A stretch of DNA of 64,000 bases. Origin: Phellopilus nigrolimitatus. Lineage: Eukaryota > Basidiomycota > Agaricomycetes > Hymenochaetales > Hymenochaetaceae. Every line of letters begins with the position of its first letter. The first letter of the stretch is position 1. A program made the translations under genes and the position numbers. The notes under the pieces are model-generated. The model had not been told where the DNA came from. It searched no databases and saw nothing but the letters and a program-made list of their open reading frames with translations. Shown in pieces: positions 55,476 through 64,000 of the stretch. The stretch is taken from positions 58,297 to 122,296 of the forward strand of contig JAJOHG010000078.1 in the NCBI GenBank assembly GCA_021029095.1. Reading direction: 5' to 3'.

Positions 55476-58469
55476 TCATAAACATGTCGTGTCGTGCACA
55501 GTGGAATACAAGAGATGCAGACCGTCACCAGTTTGCAAATTTTCACGTATCTTTTCGGCCTGGGAGAAGTAAGAAATCAATTCAGACTGACGAGATGATA
55601 TCATTAGGTCAAGCGAGCTCGTACCAAGAATCTCCATCCACCGCTTATTTATGTTATCCATTGGCACGGTTCCTTGGACTCCTTTCCCAGGAGGCTCATC
55701 GTCCTGTAGTGAACGCCGCTGTGAATATAAGTTCGAATCGCAGGAACACGGAACTTTACCTCATCCTGGAGCTGATCCTCTTCGTCGTCATCGTCCTCAG
55801 ACTCGGGCTCATCGTCTTCGTCATCCGTGATTATTTGCGGTGCAAGCTTAAGGACATGCCCGGAAGCGGGAGTGGGACCCTGAGAACGCGCACCCTTTCC
55901 CTTCTCAGCCTTCCCATTCTGTGCTTGGCCAGATGTGGACGCTTGCCGTGGACGTCCGCTCACCGGTGGACGATGCGGCGCTGACGAACTGCGTGCTGGT
56001 CCCGCACGACTCGGAAGTGCAGTAGGTGCAGTAGGTGCGGTAGGTGCGGTAGGTGCAATAGGTGCGGTAGGTGCGGTAGGTGCAATGGGTGCAATAGGTG
56101 CGGTAGGTGCGGTGGGTGCAATGGGTGCAATAGGTGCGGTAGGTGCAATGGGCGCGGCCTCTCGCGCCGCGAACGCGCCTGCCTGGACGGGTCGCAGGCG
56201 GAACGATGCAGAGGAGAGCTGAGTGGACGAGGACAGCTGCGCCGATGCCGACGACGAACCCCTTTCTTCACTCGCGGACCGCTGCAGCGCGATAGGTGGC
56301 GCAAGCGAGAGCGTTTGCATTGGACGCGCTACAGCCCCGCGCGTCATTCCAGGCTGTTTGCCTCTCCGTGTCGCACTTGTCGCACCTGTGTTTGTACTAG
56401 GCCCAGCAGTGTGTGACATGTTACCGGATGAAGCTCGTGTGGATGTACGAGCAGCGGTGGGTGCTCCACCAGCAGCGCCAGCCGCCTGTTTACGCTTTCG
56501 GGTGACCTTGGGACGACCTAGAGGAGGAGCGGCAACAGTAGCAGCAGCAGCAGCGCGAGGCGGACCCATGCCGTCGCCGGCTTCCGTCATGGACATCACG
56601 CTTCCGCTCCGGGAGCGTCTCGAGGATGGACCGACTGCTTGATCTGCGAGGACGTCCAGTGCGGACGCATGTCGGTTATCTCTGTCGGAAGCGACCGCCT
56701 TGTCGCCATTATTTGTGGTTTCCTGATCAGGCTCTACACGTCTGCGCTTCCTCGGTGTCGGACTCCCAAGATCGCCAGGATCTACCATGATGTCGTCGTC
56801 GCCTCCCGTATCAGGCGAAAAAACAGTGCGTGCAGCGGACAGCAAGCTATCCATGGGCGTCGGCGGGCCGCCCTTCGCGTTCGTCGGCTTCGATACAGGC
56901 GTTCGCTGGATCAAATTCTGGTTGTGCTGGTTCGCTTCGGGGGGTCGCTTGCTTTTGTTTGTTGGACCAACCTTCAAAGGCCCTGGAGCTGACATCCCGG
57001 GAGCCCCATAACCTTGTGGTGGCGCACGAGACGGACCGGCTCCTGGAGGGACGCCTACGGGACGTACACCTCGCGCATTCGGACCTGCACCGTGCATCGC
57101 GATCGGCTGGCCGAATGGATATGGGGCGGGCGTGTAGTACGGCCACGCAGGGCCCGGGATCGGGCCATGCATGTAGTTCCCCGCTTGGCCAGGGTAAAAT
57201 GCATGTGGGGGAAGAGGCGCTCCCGGACGGTGAGGGACAGACGAGGAGTGCATGAGGTACTGCTGCGCTGCCGAGGGGGGATAGTGCATACCAGGCGACC
57301 CATAAGGCGGACGCGGGGAATTCTGCTGGGGATGAGGTTGCGGTGTTCTGGGTACCCCCTGAGGAAGACTAAGATGCTGTTGCGGCCAGTTTCCAGGAGC
57401 AAGAGGAAGGCGGCCCTCATCTGCTCGTCCCTTTCCCTTGCCAGCACCAGCATGATTAAGCGGAAGGACTGGAGGCGATTGTTGCTCCATAGTTTGGTAC
57501 ATGGCTTGACTTAGCAGACTCGCTCGGTCCTTGCCTAGTTTCCTTGCTGCAAGTAAAAGGTGCTCAGATCGAGCATCTGACACAGTCGGAGCGTGCTTGA
57601 AATAAGCCGCGGCTTTTTTCTTGCGCGTTTTCGAAACGGGCGATCCTTTCTCTTCTCGTTGCCTGTAGTATTTGTTGTTCTCCTCTCCCTCTTTCTTTCG
57701 TAATGGTCTGCCAGGAAGAACAGGAACGCCCTTAGCATGTGCGATGGCAGACGGCTGCATGAGTAAAAGAGGACGAAGCTGGGCAAGCTCGGACTCGAGT
57801 GAGGTCATTCTGAACTGAGTATCCTCAAGCTATACCTATACATCAGTAAAAAAGCACGCATAAGCACATCGAGACGCCGACCTTTCTGCGCAAAGACACA
57901 TTTTCAGACTCGATGGCCGCCGGCTTCTTTGAGGCCTCCTTCGATTAAGATAAGACATAGTGAAGATACAAACTAGACAGAGGGCTCACCTGCTCCTTGT
58001 ATGTATTGGCCGAAGCCATGTTGGCTTGTGCCATGAGTGCCTCAGAAACTCTGTAGATACTGTCCCTCTCCGCGTCCCACATATCCCTCTCGTCGATCAT
58101 TCGTTTCACAAGAAAGTCCTGCTGCTGCGAGAGACGCAAGATCGTCATCGCCTGTTCTATGATCTGAGACCGCGTCGGCAGAGTGGCCGTCAGACGCAGA
58201 ACCATATCTACGAGCTCGTACTCGCGGGCGTCCTCCTTCCCTTTCCCCTTCGCGAATGCGTCTCTAAGTTCGAGCGCCTTGGTACGCATGTCGAACATCT
58301 CCTGCTCGTCAAGTGGTTCTGGTGTCGGGCTGGGTGACTTTGGTGGGGTGTTGTCGCTGATTGGCTGCGGCGCCGAAGGTGTCAGGGGAGGCGGTGCAGG
58401 CTCAAGAGTAGGGTCGAGGGGGAGGAGTATATCATCAAGAGTGAGGAGCGTCGTATCGGAGGCCATCAT
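55476..58469 (-). CDS. Pro/Ala-rich coiled-coil protein, probably nuclear, function unknown
   Basis: Four exons on the - strand: 58469-57990, 57938-57882, 57829-55760 and 55703-55476; 944 aa. Residues 1-160 include a Pro-rich start and helices (LSQQQDFLVKRMIDERDMWD). The joined exons 1-3 form a coiled coil (ENVSLRRKLEDTQFRMTSLE, SELAQLRPL). A basic block (SKTRKKKAAAYFKHAPT) and other K/R clusters (TPRKRRRVEPDQ; RPKVTRKRKQA) look like nuclear signals. A long disordered region carries the APT/API minisatellite (56021-56154). Then comes an acidic stretch (DDEDDEPESEDDDDEEDQ) interrupted by a 56-nt intron, and a final helical exon (MDNINKRWMEILGTSSLDLM). I do not recognise the family; a transcription- or chromatin-linked scaffold is possible. 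Confidence 0.75.
56021..56154 (-). repeat. Coding 9-bp minisatellite (APT/API repeats)
   Basis: About 15 tandem copies of GTAGGTGCR on the + strand, read from the other strand as Ala-Pro-(Thr/Ile) triplets. Single-base variants (gtg/atg/gta) form a higher-order pattern of about 45 bp, a sign of repeated unequal exchange. Confidence 0.9.
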
Positions 58470-58867
58470 GACCGGAGAGGGAACGGCGTCGACGCCGTTA
58501 GAGCTACGTCGACGTCGGCCACACTACCGGCCGTGAAAATCAGCATGACACCACGCAAACAACAGTAAACTCCACGCGCGATCTTGATCACGTGCATAGA
58601 TACATAAGCGTTGTCGCTTACTAAAATGCAAGCACTAATGTAAGCATTGTCGAAGCAGATGTCGACAGTACATGCACACTATCTATGATAATGAACAGAG
58701 GGTCTAATAAAACACAGCATATATATATACACCGCAATAATTTCAGGCGTCTCGATGGTTGCAGAATCGAATAGAACGTTCATCACCTTTCATTCGATCC
58801 GCGCTGCGAAATACAACATTTTCTTTTACTTTTACAACAATAGATATAATACATACATGTACCGCTT
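58470..58867. other. Spacer between kinase 3' end and coiled-coil gene 5' end
   Basis: Both genes are on the - strand. The spacer holds the promoter of the coiled-coil gene, including a TATATATATA run at about 58720-58730. Confidence 0.5.
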
Positions 58868-60702
58868 TCAACGACGTTTCTTCTTTAACCGTCGTGGGCG
58901 TCTCGCCGTTCCGGGGTTGACGCGAGTGTTCTCGGCCGCAACGTTGCCCGCCGCGCGCTCTTCACTCTCCTTCGGAGGTTTCCGCCTGAGCAATTTTCTA
59001 CATGCCCCACATATTGTATTCTTCCCTCCATGGACCATCGTAGTCCTCGGAGCTGCTTCCGCCAGTTCTTCCTTTCGTTTGGCTTCAATCACAGCTCGGA
59101 TCGTTTTTCGCCACATCGCTCTTGGGTGAAAATTTTCGCGAAGCCCCGAAAGATCCTGGTCAGCAGGAGGATTGAAAGACGTTAGCCACTTCATACGAAA
59201 AAATGAAGACATAAGTTCGAGTCAATACAGTTGCAGAAATCTAAGACATGAGTTTATTTCGTACATCGTGTTTGAGAGCTTTATCGGCCGTCGGCCTTCT
59301 GTCTTGACGCTTCCGAAGCAAGCTTAATACGAAATGTCTAGCTGTTCCATATCATATCATCCACTGATAAAAATAGCATTGTAGCAAGGAATTCTTTACC
59401 ATGAATAGAGATACTATTCCAATATTTTGGATCGAACTCAGGCTCATCATTTTCAATGCATTTTATGATCTCTTGGTCGCCACGGCCTTTGAATGGGTAT
59501 TCTCCACAAAGTAATCTATAAGCGATGACCCTGGGTTCAAGTTCTGGTCAGACATTACACGTTCAACATTGTTCTAGGAAGAAGATACGAACCCTATAGC
59601 CCATATGTCCACTTTGCACCCTTCCTCAACCTCTTTAGGAAACTTGTTCAGTTTCACCACCTCTGGAGCCAGATATCTTCTGGTTCCCGCAGGATCATGG
59701 TGTTTTAAACCGTCCATTCGGCGAGCACTGTGTTAGGCATAACCGAATGAGAATAAAATGCAACAGTCATCCTTCTGCATATTCTTAATGGAGGAAGACG
59801 TACTGACAAGCCAAAATCTACGATTACAATATCAGACGTCTTCGACTTGGTGCGATACATTATGTTATCAGGCCTAACTTGCAGAGTAGTCATTAGAGTT
59901 ACGAAATATACGCATTATACATATGGCACGTACTTCAAATCTCTGTGAACGATGTTCTTGCTATGAAGGTACCTTACAGCCTCGAGAACGGACCTTTTGT
60001 ATTGTATAAATCAACTTCAAATTCAAAATGGAACTGTGAGCTTGCAAGGTAACAATATTACCTGATAACCGATATCGCTTGTCGCTCTGTGAACGGCCTC
60101 TGCTTGATAAGACGATCGAAGAGGTCGTCTCCGAAAGCAAGTTCAAAGGTGACGTAGAAGTTCTTCCGTGACTCAAACCAGTCGAAGCATTTTACCTAGA
60201 GTCGACCGAGTTGCAGGGTGCGGTACGACAATATGTATATGTAAGTTTAGATTATAGCATGAGCGAGGGGGGAAGAGGGTCGCCACTGGCACTCACGATG
60301 TTCCAGTGGTTAAGTTTCTGCAGAATCTCGATCTCATCCAAGATTTCTTGCCTGTGTGCTTTTATCTTGCTTTTTTTGATGATCTTATCGCTCTTTCTGA
60401 TGATCTTGACAGCTACGGCTTGTTCTCTAATGTTCGAAAATCGACCAATTTTTCTGTCGTTGCTCCAAGTGGCCCTCTATATCGAAGGGACAGTCAAATA
60501 AGAAAATCAGAAAGCAGGTAAGTACTCTCATGGAGGTAATAAAAAAGTGTGGAAACCTGACCACGACCGTGCCAAACGAGCCTTTACCAAGGACATTATG
60601 GAACTCGTAGTTTTTCTTCTTCCGCGCCGTTTTCGGCTGCGTAAGATCCCAGTAGCTGTACTTGTCCGTGTCCTCGTACTGCTTGGAAATCCGCGGGAGC
60701 AT
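58868..60702 (-). CDS. CaMK-like Ser/Thr protein kinase with an apparent frame break
   Basis: Nine exons on the - strand: 60702-60562, 60476-60297, 60195-60062, 59993-59934, 59873-59804, 59727-59593, 59530-59400, 59341-59265 and 59188-58868; about 415 aa. Kinase motifs appear in order: VLGKGSFGTVVRATW (Gly loop), AVKIIRK (Lys), HSKNIVHRDLKPDNIMY (catalytic loop), VIVDFGLS (DFG), GTRRYLAPEVV (activation segment), VDIWAIGVIAYRLLCGEYPF and LLRKRQDRRPTADKALKHDW. The C-terminal tail is basic (KESEERAAG...RRPRRLKKKRR). All phases fit except at the intron after DFGLS: the GTACGT donor at 59803 leaves phase 0, but the next exon (ARRMDGLKHHDPAG) needs phase 2. Either the real donor is unusual, or the copy or assembly has an indel. 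Both flanking exons are otherwise perfect. Confidence 0.8.
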
Positions 60703-61149
60703 TCGGTGTCGTAAGCTCTAGGCAGCGCAAATCGTTGTTATATATGCGTTGCATCAAGTCGATAAGATGAAAGCTGGGCAAAGTCGCGTTTTAAGTGTAG
60801 CATTGATATCTGAACTTGCAAAGTAGAGTGCAAATTTGACATTGCATTGCATCCGGCTCCTTGCGGCCCAGCCGAGTAGTTGCCAGTAACGACCCAAATA
60901 AGCGTTGGCTCGTTATTTTCGAGAAATTCTCCAACAAGTGTCAGACAGGATAATTGAAGATGTTCAGCTAGATGCGAGTTTATACATGTCGTAATAGGAA
61001 GTAAAGTGCATACATCCCGAAAAGGGAGCGGAGCTTGAATGTCATGGTGCCGTGCTGCATGTGTTCCGCAATGCCGCTACACGGCCTTCCCCCGAACTAC
61101 TACGACCGGTTGGATCACCCTCCTTGTCGTCTATCTAGTGTTCGAAACG
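60703..61149. promoter_or_regulatory. Divergent promoter region, kinase / single-pass membrane protein
   Basis: 447 bp separate the two start codons. The upstream in-frame ATG at 61072 and the open frame before 61150 are not needed for the family start. Confidence 0.4.
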
Positions 61150-62450
61150 ATGCCGGGCCCTGCAGTCTATGTCGTCGCTGTGGTGGGCACCGTCGCCGTC
61201 GGATTTATGTTCAAAAATGTAAGCATACGTCTGTACCCGAATGCGTTTAGTCTCACTAATCATTATGCCGAAACATCTGTGACTGCTATTACACCGGCAC
61301 AGTTCGTATTTGACCCATACGTTGCTCCGAAGCTTGAGCAATGGCGCGAGGAGTTTCGAGCGCGAAGGCAGGCGCATGCGCAGCGACGCAGACACGCGCG
61401 GCCGCATACCATACACGAGGACAGCGATCATGGCCATGGCCGCGACATGTCAGATACGGGGTTGACGGGCGATGCTGGTCTGTCGATCCCGTTGGATGAT
61501 TTCGGGTCGAGCACGAGCCATGACTTTAGAGACGTGGCGCCTGGCACGGAGCCGAGGCGAAGGCGACCGCGATTCGAGCCAGACGAAACGTCGCAATCTG
61601 GTGTGATAGACGGGGTGGGTTACTTCCCCGAATTCACGAAATGGAATGGTAATTAATAAAGTACAATTCACAGCCGTTTGCAGACATCCCGTACGAACCG
61701 ATAGTGCCTGTTGTCGTTGATTTTTCTGCGCCGGAGTCGCACAACCCCTGGAGTGCGCTGGAGCCGCCAGCTGTCGCGTCTCGTCCAGCATCTCCGCCGT
61801 CTCCGAGATCACCATTCTCCTTAGGCTCCTCGAGTGTCACCTTGACGTCTCCACAATCGTCTCCGCGATCGTCTCCGACGCAGCTGCACAGGTCCCTCGA
61901 CGCATCGCGCGTGTACTCGCCTGTCGCTTTGTCGCCGCGTGTTCAGTTACCTACACCCTCGGCGTCTGAGAGCCCAGCGTCTCAAGCTGGGCGCTTAATC
62001 CCTCTGCCTCTCCTCCAACAGTCTGTGCCTCTGGACAGTTCAGCGTATCCGATCCATCACATGTCTTCGTCGCCTCCTCCTCTTCTACCATCCCAATCTA
62101 CAGAGAGATTGACCGTTGTCGCGCCAGCCATGTCCAGCACGCAGACGTCCTCCGAGCTCTCTTTCAACACAGCCATGTCTCCGCCAACCGAGTTCCTCTC
62201 CCCAGAGAGCACGCAATTCAACTCGCCCTTCTCCGACTCCATGGCACTCTCCGAGTACGACTCCTTCCACTCGGACTCCACCGAGTCGCTCGATCCCGCC
62301 GGGAACACGGGCGACGCGTTCTGGGTGACCAACAGTGAACCAGACAGATTCGATGATCTGAGCGACAACTCCAGTGACGGTTCTAGCGAAGGCAGCTGGG
62401 TCGCGGACTTCGGCGAGCCGGTCTCAGGTGCTATGTCGCCACGCCACTAA
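61150..62450 (+). CDS. Single-pass membrane protein with long Ser/Pro-rich tail
   Basis: Three exons: 61150-61218, 61303-61648 and 61684-62450; 393 aa. Exon 1 encodes MPGPAVYVVAVVGTVAVGFM, a hydrophobic anchor, ending FKN. Exon 2 begins FVFDPYVAPKLEQWREEFRA and continues with a charged helix rich in R, Q and H, then a disordered region. Exon 3 is rich in S, P and T (SPPSPRSPFSLGSSSVTLTS), with an acidic end (SDNSSDGSSEGSWVADFGEP). The short start was chosen because the anchor lies right after it and intron 1 follows directly. Intron 1 is 84 nt and stop-free in frame. Function unknown; similar anchors with this layout exist in other Agaricomycetes. Confidence 0.75.
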
Positions 62451-63254
62451 TGCAGATAGCATTGCGGCCATGTTCACGTCCATGCTGCACCGCCGACTCT
62501 TTTCTCTTGGTCATTGTACACGTCGATCTGCTTTGTGTATTTTTCTTCTCTCTTGTCCACTGTGTACTTACTGCATTCGCTTTACTCCGTCTTGGCCAAA
62601 TATATAGAACACTTTGTTTGGTGGTTTGCATAATCGCCACCGGCATCGATTTTGTTCATCATTGTGTTTGTATTTACTTAAATTGCAAAATGCATGTATT
62701 CCTCGTCATCTCGAGCAACGATCTCGAGCAACAATTAAAGTCCGTCGTTATTATTCCTGCATGCAAAGGAAACCAACCGGTGCAGACATTACAATTTAAC
62801 TACTAGAACACGCATAATAGGCAGAACGAACCGGGGTAGTAAGAGACTGTCTTGTGAACAAACTACGCAAAAATTTGATTACAGTCCAAAAGAAAGCAGC
62901 GAGCTTGGCCGTGCGATGCAAAGAGAGAGAAAATGGATAACTTGCTTGCGTATACGACTCTGGACAACCCGACGAGTCCAACGTGCCGGGCTTGATCGAA
63001 GTTTGATCCGGCGCGGCATCCCAGCTCCCATCACACGCATTTGAAATAACGCTGATCGCGGCTGGCTGGTTAGGTTCGGATAGTACAGGATGTTGTACTA
63101 ACACTGGATATCTTCGCTTCCAAATGGTAGCTTTTTTTTTTTTTGAACTGTTATCCCAGTTGAACATCGTGCACTTGAAAACATGCGGCCAGCCATACCG
63201 GCCTTGAGAATTTAAAATCGCTGCTGACAATGAGTAGGGAGTTATTTACTCAGG
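62451..63254. other. Intergenic, no gene seen
   Basis: The 3' flank of the membrane protein gene and unique DNA. A T13 run lies at about 63131-63144. The - frame at 62796-63230 has no motif. Confidence 0.5.
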
Positions 63255-63536
63255 TCGGTTTCTGCATGAGTATGTAAGAGAACAGAAGAAAGGCGCTGTA
63301 GAAAATGCGACTATTTAACATTGCACTGTAAGCTCATGAGCTGCAAGAGCACGTAGGTAGCGGGGAATGACGGGTATGAAAGCAGACGCGCACTGCCAAG
63401 GAAGATGACTGAGAACCGGAGCTGGTCTCGAAAATCAATTGCACCTCAACATTTCATTATTTACTATACAGCATTTGCATCGACAAGCAGTACTAAGTGC
63501 TCTACGATTACGATATACTGAGATCAATACACAGCT
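63255..63536. repeat. Family 2 3'-flank repeat R3, copy C
   Basis: Matches 5440-5721 and 12720-13022, including 'catcgacaagcagtactaa'. It shows that the flank moved or was duplicated together with the gene to a site about 50 kb away. Confidence 0.65.
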
Positions 63537-64000
63537 TTAGTCAAGATACTGGATGACGATGACCGTCACAGACTCGGATACCTGCGTCGCAGAGTAGACC
63601 GCGCCGCTGTAGAACTCCACTTTCGCTCCGCGAGCGCGCGGCATGCTGAGTGCGTGATACACCACTCCTCCCTCGCAAGAGGCGGTAGCGAGCACAAACA
63701 CGTCCTCTCCGTCGCGTTTAGTCTGGATCACTACCGAGCCAGCCTGCGAAGGCCGGCTCGCGGAAGTGTACCAGTCAGTGTGCGGGTCCAAAATTATAGC
63801 CCCCGGACGATCAGTGTGTGTGATGGAGGGAAGTCTGGCGTTTGGACCGGCTGTAACTGCAGGGGTCTCCAGAAGGAAAGAGTTAAGCACAGTGAAGATT
63901 TGTCCGGTTTCTTGCCTTTGTATGTCTACCGACATAGTGATAGAGATGCCTTTTTGCTTTCGTTTCGCTTCGGGCTTCCAATGGAAGGTGCAAATGGACA
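63537..64000 (-). CDS. F-box/beta-propeller-like protein, family 2 gene C (3' part only)
   Basis: The last exon of a third family 2 gene, cut by the right window edge. It is open from the edge to the stop at 63537. It carries the family blocks FHWKPEAKRKQKGI, ITMSVDI, LPSITHTDRPGAIILD, SRPSQAGSVVI and the end VIVIQYLD. It is shorter than A and B in the variable middle. The F-box and propeller exons would lie beyond 64000. Confidence 0.8.
   Translation of the reverse strand, partial: SICTFHWKPEAKRKQKGISITMSVDIQRQETGQIFTVLNSFLLETPAVTAGPNARLPSITHTDRPGAIILDPHTDWYTSASRPSQAGSVVIQTKRDGEDVFVLATASCEGGVVYHALSMPRARGAKVEFYSGAVYSATQVSESVTVIVIQYLD

Noticed and set aside
56021..56154. Regular short repeats as a CRISPR-like array
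   Set aside because: There are no unique spacers, the unit is 9 bp and coding, and the host is a eukaryote.

Overview
The window is nuclear DNA of a filamentous basidiomycete, most likely an Agaricomycete. Genes are split by many 50-70 nt GT-AG introns, and the gene families present (expanded F-box proteins, DUF6593, tandem dual-specificity phosphatase, Aim19, beta'-COP) suit that group. All exon structures were joined by eye from splice signals, reading phase and protein-family conservation; no alignment or RNA evidence was available.

The left third (1 to about 24 kb) is an accessory, repeat-built region. It holds repeated copies of a module: an F-box/LRR-like gene on + (family 1; copies at 2704, 8369 and 15846, pseudogene at 22151), an unrelated F-box/beta-propeller-like gene on - (family 2; 5722-7377 and 13023-14722, with a third copy running off the right edge at 63537), and a Ser-rich three-exon gene on + (family 3; intact at 20046, ruined at 1087 and 10969, with a distant relic near 53.5 kb). 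Relics of a triose-phosphate/nucleotide-sugar transporter gene lie on - behind two of the family 3 copies. Flanking noncoding DNA is duplicated along with the genes. Intact and decayed copies stand side by side, which is birth-and-death evolution.

The middle (25 to 50 kb) is ordinary euchromatin. In order it carries a tandem dual-specificity phosphatase with a dead second domain, the coatomer subunit SEC27/beta'-COP, an anchored alpha/beta hydrolase, a large multi-pass membrane protein with a WW-like stretch, AIM19 sharing a short divergent promoter with a peroxisomal-type CoA-diphosphatase Nudix gene, a C-terminally short GNAT acetyltransferase, a DUF6593 protein, a CxC/CxxC putative zinc protein, a divergent protein resembling 3-methyladenine DNA glycosylase, and a membrane-anchored histidine acid phosphatase.

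The right part (50 to 64 kb) has a second type of F-box/LRR gene with a complete non-autonomous hAT-like element (8-bp target duplication) about 200 bp behind it, the family 3 relic, a Pro/Ala-rich coiled-coil protein with a 9-bp minisatellite, a CaMK-like kinase with an apparent reading-frame break after the DFG motif, a single-pass membrane protein, and the 3' end of the third family 2 copy.
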